A stretch of DNA of 64,000 bases from Pelagomonas calceolata (Eukaryota; Sar; Pelagophyceae; Pelagomonadales; Pelagomonadaceae): positions 2,790,001 to 2,854,000 of the forward strand of contig CAKKNE010000005.1 of the NCBI GenBank assembly GCA_918797485.1, written 5' to 3'. The notes below the pieces were generated by a model that searched no databases, was not told where the DNA came from, and worked only from the letters and a program-made list of their open reading frames with translations. The position numbers were made by a program, and so were the translations under genes. Shown here one piece after another: positions 19,017-29,570 of the stretch. How positions within the stretch are numbered: position 1 is the stretch's first letter; every line of letters begins with the position of its first letter.

Positions 19017-19496
19017 CTTGTACGTCGCGGCGTTTTTTGGGCTGGGCAGCTTCAGAGGGGCTGCGGCGTTGTTTGCTGCCTGCCCCGCGTGTTACGGAAT
19101 TTCCTGGCGGCCGCAAACAGCCAGTTCTTTGGTCCCCTTCCCAGCGCATTCCTTAATTGAATTTGAATGACGTAGTAATTTTTGGGACTCCTAAAATGGA
19201 CCCTGGCGCGTCCAGCGTCCGCGCGCCGCTGCTGGTCGAGTTTTGAGACCGAAATTTTTTTCCATTTTCAATTCGGGTTTTTGACGATTTTGCCGGCTTT
19301 GTGGGACGATTACTCGACGGTGCGTCGCTTTAGATTGCAGTGGAAGCGGGCGAGCAGTCCTCCCATTGGTGCTCCACGCTTCGAGCTACTCGTTTTCTCG
19401 CGTTGAGACGCTGCTGTCGAAAAAACCGCAGCAACGACTGCAGCGCATTTTGTAGCGCATTTGCAGCGCGTTCGCAACGCGCGAGCCGCTGCCGAC
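19017..19496. promoter_or_regulatory. Divergent intergenic region, TPR / RIC1-like genes
   Basis: 480 bp between divergent ATGs. It contains an AT-richer block at 19160-19290 in otherwise GC-rich DNA, and direct TGCAGCGC/TAGCGCATTTGCAGCGCG repeats at 19438-19475 just upstream of the RIC1-like start. No coding signal of its own. Confidence 0.4.
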
Positions 19497-22400
19497 ATGA
19501 CGGACCACGTCTTCGCCCTCGGCACCGCCACCACCACACCCATCACACTCAATGATGATGAGGAGGTCCTCGCGGCCACTGCCGACACGAACGACGAGTT
19601 AGTACTGGTGACGTCTAGAAGAGTCATTGTCATCGCAGACGACGCGCAGCTCAGTTGTGATTTTGCGGACAGAGCGACGGGCGAAGGGCCACCGAGAGCC
19701 TGCGTCGCCAGAAAAGGCGAAAGGATCGCGGCGTTACTGTGGCGAGGTGATGAGGAAGGGACGAAGCCCGAGGCGGCCTTTTTTGAAGTGCAAGAAAGAT
19801 TACTGAGACGAACGGCGTCGGGCCGCAAAACGTCGGGACGGGTCCCCCGTTGGTTATTGGCGGCGAAAGGTGCCAAGGGCCACCTCTCCGCGATCACGCG
19901 CTGCGGCGCGTTAGTGCAATTATCCTGGCGCGGCAAATCCGGGGAGAAGGCGAAAGACATGCGGGTCGTGCCCGCGGCGGTAGGCACGGACTTGCAAGTC
20001 TTTGACGCGCGGTCGTCCGACTCTGGCAGGGTCGCGGCGGTCGTGCGGCAACGCTCAGAAATGCATAGGAATGCCGGGGCCTTCGTGGCGCTGCTCGAGC
20101 CGGTACGTGCGTCCCGTGTCCTTCGATAATTCTTCACTAAGTCATTTCTTCTCGGTGATGACGCGGCCGTGCTGGCTCCGTCGAGCGGTTAGAAACCGGC
20201 ATCGGCACGCCATCGAGCAGGCGTCGCGTCGATGGCGTAGAGGTCGACGCGACGATTCAGCACGACCGGCTGATGAAATCTCACATGAATACCAACGCAG
20301 GACAAGAATCGACGAAGGCGCGTCTGCGAGATGACTTCGCTAAGTTTCGGCGAACCTCGAGGCTGCGACATCGAGCGGAGCGGGGAACGAGTCGTCGTCG
20401 CGTGGGAGCATGGTGTGACCGTCCACAATTTTGATGGAGGCGAGCCGTTACTCGCACGAGTTGTCGAGCGGTGTCACGTGCGGTGGGTGCCCCATGGCGA
20501 CGCCTTTGCACTAGCTTCACAGAACGAGTGGCACTTAGTATCAACGGCGAACGGTACGATCGCGCGCGGTTCCCTTGAGAAGATAAAAACTCTAGCCTGC
20601 GGCGCGACCCAAGTCTGGGTTTCTGGTGAAGATGGTGTCACGCGCATACCCCTCGCCTTTAACGATGGCAGAACGCCCATCCTGCGAGGGCGGGACCACG
20701 TCGTGTGTGTCAAGGGAAGTGACGCGTGGCCGCGCTGTTCGTTAGAGGCGTTAGGCTTGGCGCCGCCAGCGAGGTGTTGCGCCGTCTCTAGTAATAGAGT
20801 GGCGGTCGCCGGAAGTAGTAAGGGCGCCGCGATTGCGGATTTGACGAGTGGCGTCGTAACGGCGTGCTTCCCTAGTGATCACATCATGGATGTGATGTGG
20901 TGCTTTCCCCTTTTATTAGCTGTTACTTCCAAAAATCAGGTCCAATGCTTTTGCGACGGCGTCCACATGGCCGTCGACGGCGCTTCGCTGACAGACGTCG
21001 CGCGGTGCCTCTGCGCGCGTAAAGATGGCGACACGTATCATGTAGCGTATTCATCAACACAAGATACGGCCAAGGCCTTTATGTTAAGACCGGGCAAGGT
21101 CGTCCAGGGCGAGGACAAGTTTTTTGTTTGTGAGACGCTACCAGATGAGTTAGTAATAGGGCCTAGAGGACGGGCAGCTTGGGCCTCGGATCAATTGATT
21201 ATCTTGGATCACGGTATCGTGAGGACCAACGAGGGCATCATCGCGAGGGGTGTGGAAGCAATAGCCTCCGCGTCGAAAGGCGTGGTACTGTTCAGTGAGC
21301 AGCGGACGTGGGCCTGGTTCCCCGGTGATGTTTTTATGGAGGAAGAGGAGGTCCATGACGACGTCGAAGCGGTGGCTCTGGAAGACCTCGATCCGTTCCG
21401 GGCGCACTGCGGCTTCGCCGGCGACGCGCGCGTCGTGGTCCAGGCGCTCCGGCAGAATGACACATACGAGCCCATCGCCCACATGTCCTGCGCCGATTTG
21501 TTGGGCGCCGTCGTGCGAGCTTGTGTCTCAAGGTGCTCGGCGCGCTTCGCGGCTTCCGTACAACAAGCGGACGTCGGCATTGCCTTCGACCACTTCGCGG
21601 CGGCTGAAAATCCGTTGGTGGATGGAGATATAAGGGAGGCATCAATAGCGTTGGCTGAGGCGTCGGAGGAGGACGTGACGAACGCGCTGGCGAACCACGT
21701 CGCCGAGAGCGCCGCGCTCGCTTCACGTGGCGACGCCGAGGCGGCCTTCGCCTCTCGAGCGTTACTGTGGCTCGCTAGGCATGTCCTGAAGGAGGGCGGC
21801 TTACTGAGAGTGGCGTGCCGCGCCGCGCGGCCGCTCGAGCCGGACGAGCTCGAAGCATTATTCTTTCATGGGAGGGCCCTGGCGCCTTCATCCAGCGCTT
21901 TGGACGCCTACGCGCGCTTGGATGCGCCGCGCGGTCTTTTTACGAGATGCCTCCACCTCGGAGAGTTAAGTACCGCGGCAGAGTTGCTACCATTGGTGTC
22001 TGCTGGTTTATATGATGACGACGATGCCGTGAAAGCTAGAATGGAGATGCTCGGGGCGTCGCGCGAGTTATTATGGCGCACGCTCGGCGGTAGAGATGAT
22101 CATGCCCAATTGGAACCGGTCTGGCGCTTCGCCCGGCGGTGCGAAGGCTCGACGGGAGACAATTCCTACTCGAGAATCGACGTCACCTTCTGCGACTGGG
22201 ACGACGCGGACTGGGACGCTCGTACTGCGACGACGGACGAGGTGGCTTGTAGAGCTATAGCCCGCCATCTAGCTTGTGCTACACCTTCCTCAATAAGACG
22301 GGCGGCGGAGTGCTGCGTTTCATTACAAAACTGTGAAGAGGGCTGGCCCGACGCGATTGCAGTGAGACGTTGCGTCGTGAAATTTCGGTACCAGCAGGGG

Positions 22401-22745
22401 TCTGTTCTCAAACATGTGGTCGCGCATGCTTTGGATTCGCTGGTCGCGGCGTTCGGCGAAGAAGTTATTCTAGGACTCGTGTCGACGAAAGACGTGGAGC
22501 GGTTGCAGTCCCAGCGGAAGCTGTGCGAGGCGCTCCTCGCGTTCTGCCACGCGTATAAGATAGACGGCTTCCGCGCGGCGCTGTCGGTCGCCCTGGGCGT
22601 GCACGCCCAAGGCGTCGCGCCGAAGCTCGCGGCGGCGGTCTACAAGGCGTTCGAGCGGTCCGGGGCGGCGCCGGACGTCGTCAGCCGTGCGGAGCAGGGC
22701 TCCGTCTTCGCCGCACACGCGAACCAGCGCTCCTTCTGCGCCTAG
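19497..22745 (+). CDS. RIC1-like beta-propeller protein (RAB6 GEF subunit type), two exons
   Basis: Exon 1 is 19497-20102 and ends after a whole codon at ...VALLEP. Exon 2 starts at 20301 or 20331, both in phase, and runs to 22745. The protein is about 1,010 aa. The N-terminal half is WD/beta-propeller-like, with repeated short blades such as VVVAWEHGVTVHNF and CHVRWVPHGDAFALAS. The stretch SLSFGEPRGCDIERSGERV parallels the SLSxxPWGYxxxxxGPV segment of RIC1. The C-terminal half is helical, and LFTRCLHLGELSTAAELLPL resembles the RIC1-domain LFEECLxLGxLxTAASYLL motif. RIC1 with RGP1 activates RAB6 at the Golgi. VPS18/VPS41-type propeller-helix proteins are the main alternative. Confidence 0.5.
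20103..20330 (+). other. Intron in RIC1-like gene containing the introner core
   Basis: The donor is CCG|GTACGT at 20103. The acceptor is either CAG at 20300 or GAG at 20330; both keep frame. The intron carries the 17-mer CGTCGCGTCGATGGCGT at 20222-20238, in the orientation opposite to the other three introns. Nearby are related pieces: CACGCCATCGAGCAGGCG just before it and GGTCGACGCGACG just after. It is much longer (198-228 nt) than the other introns here. Confidence 0.7.
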
Positions 22746-22825
22746 TTATATGTTAATATGTGATAGTAGTCTTGTTACCAACGGGGAAGGGAATCTTTTC
22801 TTGAAAGCGAGCGAGCGGGGACGGA

Positions 22826-25327
22826 TCACGCGGCGACGCGCGGCCGCCGTCGTCGTCCTGACGCGTCCTTCGCGTCGTCGGGCCGTCGTGGCACCTTGCG
22901 CTGGCTCGCCGAGAACGTCGCAGGATGCGGCTCAAACGAGGGCGACGCGGCGCCCAGCAAGTCGGCCATGATCCCTGACGACTTCGCTTGCGGCGACGCA
23001 TAACTTTCCCGTCTAGGAGAGTTCTTCTTGGCGTAGCTAGGTGATGCTCGTCCTGCATAGCTATTGCGAACAATGGTGCGAGCCCCGATGCCATCCTTCT
23101 TGAGCTGGCCGACGAGCTTGCGGATGACGCCGTTCCGCACACGGACCTGCTGCTCTAATTTCTTCAACGCAGCTTCGTGGACCTCCCGTTCATGGATCTG
23201 CGTCTCCGGTCGTTGCGTCCGAGCCTCAGCAATCTCGAGCTTTTCTAACTCAGCACCGACGATGCGCATCTCCGCGTCGAGCAGAGCGGAAGACGACAGC
23301 TCGTCCTTCGATATGAGTTCTGGTTGCCCTGGCGACACCGCATGTCTCAACGCCGCGTCCCGTATTCCATAAACGGCGGCTAAGGAACCGTCGACCGCTG
23401 GTAGTTTCCTTGCAGATTTATCTAAGCCTCTTTTAACAGCCCTTCGTAAACCCTCGCATTCCCGCGCGGCCCGCGCTTTCACGCGAGAAGCCGTCTTGAG
23501 CAATTGCTCTTTGTCCGGGCTTCTACCAGTAGGAGTCAGTTCCACCCCGGCCGGCGACGAATCCTTGGGCTCGGAGCCGTGCTTCTGTTTGAGTAAAACA
23601 TCGCTCAAAAAGGCCAGAGGGTCCCTTCTTAACAAATCGGCCGACTGGCCCTCGACGCCGACGGCCTCCGCATAAGCTCTGGCCGCCACCTCCATGGCCC
23701 GCCGCTCCTCGGGCTTGATCGGCGGGAAGCGCTGCCTATCGGGAGACCGATGCACAGTATCCTTGGGCGCAAAGAGCGTCGCGCCCTTGTTGACCTTCGT
23801 AGCTGTGAGCGACTCTACGGTCTTTCTCAGCTCGACGGCCAACCTAACTTGTCCCACTACTTCCTTCCGCGTTTTGTGTAACTGTTCGACCAAGCGCGCT
23901 CTTTCCGCTTCTTCGTCCACAACAGGAGGCTTCTCCACCGACTTCCGGGCTCGGAGTTTCGCCCGCATGTCGTGGGCCGAGTGCCGCCGCTTCTTCCGCT
24001 CCGAACCATCGTTAGACCTCGGCTGGGGATCCTCGTTCTCCTTGGTAGGCCTCGGCGGCGTCTTCGGTTTATTCACGCCCCATTGCGGCCGCTCCTCCAT
24101 CTCGCGATACCGTCTTCGTCTCCGAGGCGCCGGTCGCACGTGGTTGTTCTGCGGCACGCCCTCGGGGTGGACGGCCGCCGGCCTCAGTCTACGAGCGGGC
24201 TTCTCGACCTTGCGCAGGTTCTCCTTGACCGCGTTCTTGATCGCCCTGGCTCTATTGGCATATTTTAATGTGTTGAGCGTCTCCTCGAAAGATAAGGTTG
24301 TGGGCGAGCAGTGGGCGAGCATGAGCGTGCGACAGTTCCCGCCGAGCGAATCTTTCAACAATCGTGTAAGTTTGCTATCTCTGAAATTAACATAGGACTT
24401 GCCGCCCTTCTGTGCGCCTCTTCTTAACGCGTTGATGACGTTGCCGAGAGCTAATAAGCTCCGATTAATTCTAGCGCCCTCTTGGAGGCGCGCTCCCGAG
24501 TTCTTCGTTTCCGCGGCTCTTTCTGATCCTGCTAGATCGATCATCGACAGCTTTGAACTTCGTTTTATCTTCACTCTACGCCCTCTGTGTTGCGTTTCTG
24601 GTTTTTCCGAACTTTCGATAGCTAACTGCAAGACAGCATGAGACCGAGAAGATGTATCATTGGCCGACGTAGGTTCCTGGGTCCGTCGCTCGTTGCCCGC
24701 TCGCAGCAGAGCCATGACCGTCTCGACGTCGGATGCCGGCATTTCAGTAACCCCAGCAATGCACGGCCCCTTGATCGGGTCCTCTCTGAGATCCAATCCG
24801 CCCACACCGTTGTGGTTGCCGTATCGCCGTTCCTCATCGATGAGTAAATCATGAATTTCTTCATTGTACAACTCGACGAAGGACACAGTAACACGGGTAT
24901 GCTCCTTCTGCTCGTTGAACAACTTGGCCAGAGCCATCTGGATCACACCTCGGTCCCCGCGATGGCCGAGCATCGTATGTGTTTTACCACTACCAGTTTG
25001 GCCGTAGGCGAAGATCGTCACATTTTGACCATCTAATACAGGTCCAATTAAGGGCTCCACGGCCTCCTGGAACACCGTGTCGGTCGGCTGCGTCGGCCCA
25101 TAGACGTGGTCGAACTCGTAGCTCCTCTCTCGGATGTAGTCGACCCTCAAATAATCGATGTTCTGCTTCAGGCCAGGGAACTCCTTGTCCGGGTCCACTA
25201 CCGTGACGGACGGCTTGGCTGACTCTCTGTCGACTCGTACAACCGGCCGCGGGTCGCGATCATGAGGAAGGATGGGGCGCACGCGCACCGCCACTTTGAC
25301 ATTGAAGGGCTTGGCCTTCTCGCGCAT
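22826..25327 (-). CDS. Kinesin with N-terminal motor domain
   Basis: 833 aa from an ATG. The motor domain covers residues about 8-372. The P-loop GQTGSGKTHT is at 109-118, switch I NDTSSRSH at 223-230, switch II DLAGSE at 264-269, and the DSKLTRLLKDSLGG microtubule-binding helix at 317-330. The neck reads YANRARAIKNAVKENLRKVE, which fits kinesin-4 or kinesin-19/-8 types; I cannot settle the subfamily. After the neck come a basic Pro/Arg-rich linker (370-450) and broken coiled coils around 460-520 and 690-760. The tail is basic, as in kinesins with a second microtubule-binding site. All nucleotide-binding residues are intact, so it should be an active ATPase motor. The stop lies 80 bp from that of the RIC1-like gene. 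Confidence 0.93.
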   Translation of the reverse strand: MREKAKPFNVKVAVRVRPILPHDRDPRPVVRVDRESAKPSVTVVDPDKEFPGLKQNIDYLRVDYIRERSYEFDHVYGPTQPTDTVFQEAVEPLIGPVLDGQNVTIFAYGQTGSGKTHTMLGHRGDRGVIQMALAKLFNEQKEHTRVTVSFVELYNEEIHDLLIDEERRYGNHNGVGGLDLREDPIKGPCIAGVTEMPASDVETVMALLRAGNERRTQEPTSANDTSSRSHAVLQLAIESSEKPETQHRGRRVKIKRSSKLSMIDLAGSERAAETKNSGARLQEGARINRSLLALGNVINALRRGAQKGGKSYVNFRDSKLTRLLKDSLGGNCRTLMLAHCSPTTLSFEETLNTLKYANRARAIKNAVKENLRKVEKPARRLRPAAVHPEGVPQNNHVRPAPRRRRRYREMEERPQWGVNKPKTPPRPTKENEDPQPRSNDGSERKKRRHSAHDMRAKLRARKSVEKPPVVDEEAERARLVEQLHKTRKEVVGQVRLAVELRKTVESLTATKVNKGATLFAPKDTVHRSPDRQRFPPIKPEERRAMEVAARAYAEAVGVEGQSADLLRRDPLAFLSDVLLKQKHGSEPKDSSPAGVELTPTGRSPDKEQLLKTASRVKARAARECEGLRRAVKRGLDKSARKLPAVDGSLAAVYGIRDAALRHAVSPGQPELISKDELSSSALLDAEMRIVGAELEKLEIAEARTQRPETQIHEREVHEAALKKLEQQVRVRNGVIRKLVGQLKKDGIGARTIVRNSYAGRASPSYAKKNSPRRESYASPQAKSSGIMADLLGAASPSFEPHPATFSASQRKVPRRPDDAKDASGRRRRPRVAA

Positions 25328-26068
25328 GGTCGCGCTTCAGTTTTTAGCCCGCTTATGGAACGCGCGGCGCGCAGCGCCGGCGGGCCTTCAGGGGCCTTGG
25401 CGTCCCCGGCGCCCTTCAAGCGCGCTCTGCGCGCGACAGGGGGCTGCCCTTGGAACGGTGAGCGCTGCGCGAGGCGCGCCGAGCGGTTTCGAGCCGCGCA
25501 CGCCTGCCTACGCGGCGCACTTTGCCAGGCTGAGCAAAAGTCGTTTTATTTGTAGGCTAGTAGCTCTAGCTTCGTAGGCCGTTGGAGCTCTCGTCGCGGC
25601 GGCCAGTCGCTCCTGGGGCCGGCGTGGTCCGTGGGAGGGGTGAGGTGGTACGGCTCGGCGCCTGCTCGGCGCGCGCGGAGGCGCAATGCGCCCCTCCTCG
25701 CGAAGTCGACAACGCCACGAGTAGCAGCGGCGGGGAGAGTCATGCGCGCGTTCGCTGACGCGTGGGGATCCAGCGCCTTCGTCGGCGCTCCAGCCACAGC
25801 GGCATCGTTATTTTGCAGGACGCCAGCACCTCGCGCGGCGCAGTAACGCCAGCCAAACTCTCGCGCCACACTCGCGCTTGTATATATACTCGGGTTCCCG
25901 AGCCATTTGCTCAGCGCGCCCGTTCCCTCGGAGCAACAGCGACGTTGCATTACCTTCGGCGCAGCGCTTGCTCGCCGCGCTACCGCACCGCGCCACCCAG
26001 TTAAGCCGCGCGCGACACCGCCGCGCCGTTTCCAGACGCCAGAGCGCTAAACGCGTCAATTAACCACC
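25328..26068. promoter_or_regulatory. Divergent promoter region, kinesin / UBE2S
   Basis: 741 bp between divergent ATGs. A TATA-like run TATATATA lies at 25881-25888, about 180 bp before the UBE2S ATG. A GC-rich stretch (25360-25530) contains several GCGCG steps. Open frames here lack family features, and I treat the region as regulatory. Confidence 0.5.
25881..25888 (+). promoter_or_regulatory. TATA-like box upstream of UBE2S
   Basis: TATATATA in an otherwise GC-rich upstream region, about 180 bp before the start codon. Whether it is used as a TATA box is not shown by the sequence. Confidence 0.3.
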
Positions 26069-26695
26069 ATGGCCGCGATGCTCGGCAGCGACCTCAAGTC
26101 GAGGATGGCCCGCGAGGTCCGCCAGCTCGCCCAGACCCCGCCGGAAGGCGTCAAATACGTCGAGACCGACGCCGACGCCTTAACCGAGGTCCACGCGGAT
26201 CTCACGGGCCCCGAGGGCACGCCGTATTCCGGGGCCGTCTTCAGGCTCAAGCTCGTGATCGGCAGCGAGTTCCCCTCGGCACCGCCGCGAGGATTCTTCC
26301 TGACGAAAATCTTCCACCCGAACGTGGCGACGAACGGTGATATTTGTGTGAACACGCTTAAAAGAGATTGGAAGCCCGAGACGACGCTGTCTCACATCCT
26401 ACAGGTCATCCGGTGTCTGTTGATCGTGCCCTTCCCGGAGTCGTCATTGAACGACGAGGCGGGCAAGCTCTTCATGACGAGCTATGAGCAGTACGCGCAG
26501 CGCGCGCGGCTGATGACTGATTTACATGCCCCTAAAGTACAACCGCCGGCGCGCGCCGCGACGCCGACCGCATTGGGAGACAACAACGGCGAGAGCCAAC
26601 CGGGCCCCGACGCCGCGGCTTTGGAGAAGCAGAAGCTCGAGGTGCTGAGGGCCAAGGCGAAGGCGAAGAAGAAGAAGGGCCTCAAGCGCCTCTGA
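26069..26695 (+). CDS. UBE2S: Ubiquitin-conjugating enzyme E2 S
   Basis: 208 aa. The UBC fold spans residues about 8-155, with HPN at 83-85 and the catalytic cysteine C93 in GDICVNTLKRDW. The long tail ends in a lysine-rich stretch and the last residues KKKKGLKRL. That matches the family's C-terminal peptide (human ...KKRALRRL), which docks on the anaphase-promoting complex. UBE2S extends K11-linked ubiquitin chains on APC/C substrates during mitotic exit. The SLNDEAGKLF motif and basic tail separate it from other E2s. With condensin and a kinesin it makes a third mitosis-related gene in the window, though nothing suggests co-regulation. Confidence 0.93.
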   Translation: MAAMLGSDLKSRMAREVRQLAQTPPEGVKYVETDADALTEVHADLTGPEGTPYSGAVFRLKLVIGSEFPSAPPRGFFLTKIFHPNVATNGDICVNTLKRDWKPETTLSHILQVIRCLLIVPFPESSLNDEAGKLFMTSYEQYAQRARLMTDLHAPKVQPPARAATPTALGDNNGESQPGPDAAALEKQKLEVLRAKAKAKKKKGLKRL

Positions 26696-27091
26696 GCTTG
26701 CCCCCCTCTTTTTTGAGGTGCCGCGGCAAAAAGTACTACGACTTAAGAACTATGTATCTAGCTCGTCTGCGCGATGGCGTGCTGTTGCCGTCCCGCGCGG
26801 CCGTCGCGGTCGCCGACAACTCCGCTCCCGCGCCGGGCCGCGGGGCCGAGGCCGCCTTTGCGACCTCTTTCGCGACGTTTCAAGAGAGATCGCGGGCAGC
26901 TAGCTAGCGTGCTCGAGCTCTAGCTCTGCCAGGTGTGAGTGCTGAGCTGAGTGTGGCACAGGCAGAGTTAGACCCACCGCTGCAGCGCACAACACACGCA
27001 CGTGTGCGCCGAATAGCGGAGAGAAGCCACAGCAGCTATCTCTCTGCCCGCACGCCGCCGCAGCGACTAAGACGCTACGGAGAGCATCACA
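26696..27091. promoter_or_regulatory. Spacer between UBE2S and the SDR gene
   Basis: 396 bp between two genes on the same strand, so it holds a 3' end and a promoter. CTAGCTAGCGTGCTCGAGCTCTAGCT at about 26901-26926 is CTAG-rich but not a clear copy of the CTAG element. No other gene seen. Confidence 0.35.
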
Positions 27092-28111
27092 ATGGGCATG
27101 CTAACACAGTTCATCACGAGCACCCAGTTCTACCTGTTCGGCCGCAGCCGCTTCACGCAGACGGGCTGGCAAAAAGCAGCGAAGAAGTACGTCCAAGGCG
27201 AGCTCGAGGAGTGTAAGCTGCAGGGGAAATGCTACGCCGTCACGGGCGCCAATTCGGGCATCGGCCGCGAGACGGCCGGTTTTTTAGCGAGCCGGGGGGC
27301 GCGCGTGCTGATGTTGTGCCGCAGTAAAGAAAGGGCGGAAAAAGCCAAGAACGAGATGAAGCCCGACAACGGCGGCTCGCTGGAGGTTATTGTTGCTGAT
27401 GTGTCTCTGGTGTCGTCCGTGAAGGCCGCCGCGGAGCAAGTGAGAGCAACGACGTCAAAGTTGGACGGCTTGGTTTGTTGCGCTGGTGTCCTACTGAATG
27501 AGAAGACGATGACGAGCGAGGGCGTCGAGGCGACCTTCGCGTCGCACCTGGCCTTCGGCAGCTGTTTACTCACCAAGGAGCTGCTGCCATTACTACGGGC
27601 GACCCCCGGCTCGCGTGTAGTCTACACGTCCAGCGGAGGGATGTACAACAGCAAGTTCCCCGGCGTCGACAATTGTGTAGACCCGCAAAAGTACGACGGC
27701 CAGTTCGCCTACGTCTACGCGAAACGCGGCCAGGTACTCTTAGCGGAAAGATTGGCCGCCCAAGAGCCGCGCGTGGCCTTCGTCTCGTCGCATCCGGGCT
27801 GGACGCGCACGGCGGCCGTCGAGGCGGCCTACGGCTCTTCCGCCAAATATTTGGAGCCGATGCGCACGGCGTGGCAGGGCGCCGAGGGCCAGTGCTGGCT
27901 CTGTATTGTTGATCGAGATCGTTTGGAGAACGGGGGCTTCTATCTGGACCGGGCGCCGCAGCGCAAGCACCTCGCGGGGCCCTTCTTCACGGGCGGCTCC
28001 GCGACGAAGAATTCCTTGGAGGAGGCGGAGCAGATGGTCCGCGACCTGGACGCGCTCGCGTTGAAAGCAGGCGGCGCGGCGCGGGCCGAGGGCGTGGTGC
28101 TCGAGAAGTAA
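27092..28111 (+). CDS. Short-chain dehydrogenase/reductase, DHRS12-like
   Basis: 339 aa. The Rossmann motif TGANSGIG is at 51-58, NNAG is replaced by CCAGV at about 129-133, and the catalytic Ser (YTSSGG, about 180) precedes Y207-x3-K211. The N-terminus, FYLFGRSRFTQTGWQKAAKKYV, resembles the DHRS12 leader (AKGLREYTKSGYESACKDF), as does GMYNSKF after the active-site serine. The substrate is unknown. The cofactor should be NADP(H) or NAD(H). The C-terminal FYLDRAPQRKHL is also typical of this group. No intron. The ATG is chosen because it begins the DHRS12-like leader. Confidence 0.85.
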   Translation: MGMLTQFITSTQFYLFGRSRFTQTGWQKAAKKYVQGELEECKLQGKCYAVTGANSGIGRETAGFLASRGARVLMLCRSKERAEKAKNEMKPDNGGSLEVIVADVSLVSSVKAAAEQVRATTSKLDGLVCCAGVLLNEKTMTSEGVEATFASHLAFGSCLLTKELLPLLRATPGSRVVYTSSGGMYNSKFPGVDNCVDPQKYDGQFAYVYAKRGQVLLAERLAAQEPRVAFVSSHPGWTRTAAVEAAYGSSAKYLEPMRTAWQGAEGQCWLCIVDRDRLENGGFYLDRAPQRKHLAGPFFTGGSATKNSLEEAEQMVRDLDALALKAGGAARAEGVVLEK

Positions 28112-28312
28112 GCATGTTGTAAGTGACCCATTGCCGTCCGCGGTGGCCCTTCGAATTCCCCGACTTGGCTCCGCCATCGGCCCTCAGAGCGGTAAGTGAC
28201 ACTCAAATAGAGTGCAAGACCCTGCGCGGCGGCCGTGCTCCCCGCGCGGGTATTGAGAGCTCAAGACACAGAAGCAAATCTGCCGTCAGGTGAGCCAAGG
28301 GCTGCCCCGACC

Positions 28313-29316
28313 ATGTTCCGCGGCCTCTCGACCTTAGCGCGCCTGACGCCGGCGGCGCTGGCTGCCCCGGCCGTGGCGCTCTGCGACGAGAAGTCCGCGC
28401 GCGGCGCCCTGGCGGACCTCATCGACAAGTCCGAGGCGAGGCGCGGCGACGGCACGTCCCTCGGCCCGACGATGGTGCGCCTCGCCTGGCACAGCGCGGG
28501 CACTTTCTGCGCCAAATCGGGAACGGGCGGCAGCGACGGCGGCCGCATGAAGTACTGCCCCGAGAGCGCGTGGGGCGCGAACGCGGGCCTCGCCGACGTC
28601 CGCGCGGTCGTCGAGAAGGTCGCCCAGGACCACGGCCTCTCGCGCGCGGACGCGTACACTCTGGCAGGCGTGGTCGCGGTGGCGCACATGGGCGGCCCGG
28701 AAGTGCCGTGGGCCGCGGGCCGCTCCGACGCGGCCGACGGCTCGACGAGCCCTCCTGATGGCCGCCTTCCCGACGCGGACAAGGGCTCGCTCGGCGGCAC
28801 GGTAGCGCACCTCCGCGCGATCTTCTACCGCATGGGGTTTGACGACCGCGACATCGTCGCGCTGTCCGGCGCGCACGCGCTCGGTCGGTGCCACGAGGAG
28901 GCTTCAGGTTATTGGGGTCCCTGGACCTTCGCTGAGACGACGTTCTCGAACGAGTACTTCCGCCTTTTGCTGGCGGAGACCTGGACGCTCAAGACGACTC
29001 ACAACGGCCGCAAGTGGAAGGGGCCCGACCAGTGCGTGGCCGCGTGGCGATCGAACTCCAGGCGCCCACGCCATTGACGCGTCGTCCACGCAGGTTCGAG
29101 GACTCGTCGGGCAAGCTCATGATGCTTCCGAGTGACGTGGCACTCCTGTGGGACAAGACCTTCCGCGCCTACGTCATCCTCTACTCCAAGGACGAGGAGC
29201 AGTTCTTCAAGGACTTCTCGCGCGCCTTCGGAAAGCTCTTAGCGCTCGGCACGAAGCAGAACGCTGGCGGCGGCGGTGGACCGCTCGACGGGCTCCGCAA
29301 GCTCTTCGGCCTCTGA
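28313..29316 (+). CDS. Class I heme peroxidase (ascorbate/cytochrome c peroxidase type), two exons
   Basis: Exons are 28313-29031 and 29094-29316. Splicing joins KWKGPDQ to [14 protein letters not shown], rebuilding the family's KWxGPxQFxDxxxGxLMMLPxD motif. The distal pocket is R56, W59 and H60 ([10 protein letters not shown]). The proximal ligand is H188 in [11 protein letters not shown], with GPWTF carrying the partner Trp. The enzyme reduces hydrogen peroxide using ascorbate or cytochrome c; the sequence alone does not decide which. The first 24 residues ([19 protein letters not shown]) look like a mitochondrial or plastid leader. The Gly-rich tail ends in [11 protein letters not shown] 26-codon in-frame extension upstream lacks a supported ATG. 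Confidence 0.9.
29032..29093 (+). other. 62-nt introner-like intron in the peroxidase gene
   Basis: It starts GTGCGTGGCC and ends GTCCACGCAG. TGCGTGG at the 5' end and CCACGCA at the 3' end are inverted repeats. The inside reads TCGAACTCCAGGCGCCC and then ACGCCATTGACGCG (core 29070-29081), almost the same as the PAQR intron. Splicing is required to keep the peroxidase frame, so this is a real intron. Confidence 0.9.
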
Positions 29317-29413
29317 GTAGTTCATCTGGGACCCGCACCCCTAGTAGTAACACGAGCGGCTTGTTCGACCCTCACGAGAGCGCTGTCCCGTCAGAAGCCG
29401 CGCGGATCAATTA

Positions 29414-29436
29414 CTAGTGTCTTACAGAGCCGCTAG
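29414..29436 (+). repeat. CTAG element copy 1
   Basis: CTAGTGTCTTAC followed by six bases and GCTAG. It is one of the closest copies to the window consensus and lies about 100 bp past the peroxidase stop. Confidence 0.7.
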
Positions 29437-29510
29437 GTCGAAAAACTAACGCGTGCGCGTGGCCTCCTCTGGCGGTAAGCACATTGATTCGCGGTCGCAA
29501 CCATCAATGG

Positions 29511-29570
29511 CAGCGCGCATGACACCCAACGCGAGCGCTGCAGCGCGCGCGACACCCATCGCGAGCGATG
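29511..29570 (+). repeat. 30-bp imperfect tandem repeat, two units
   Basis: Both units share CAGCGCGC, GACACCCA and CGCGAGCG, with four or five differences. It lies just upstream of the unknown gene starting near 29650 and may be 5' UTR, or coding if the gene starts further upstream. Confidence 0.65.
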
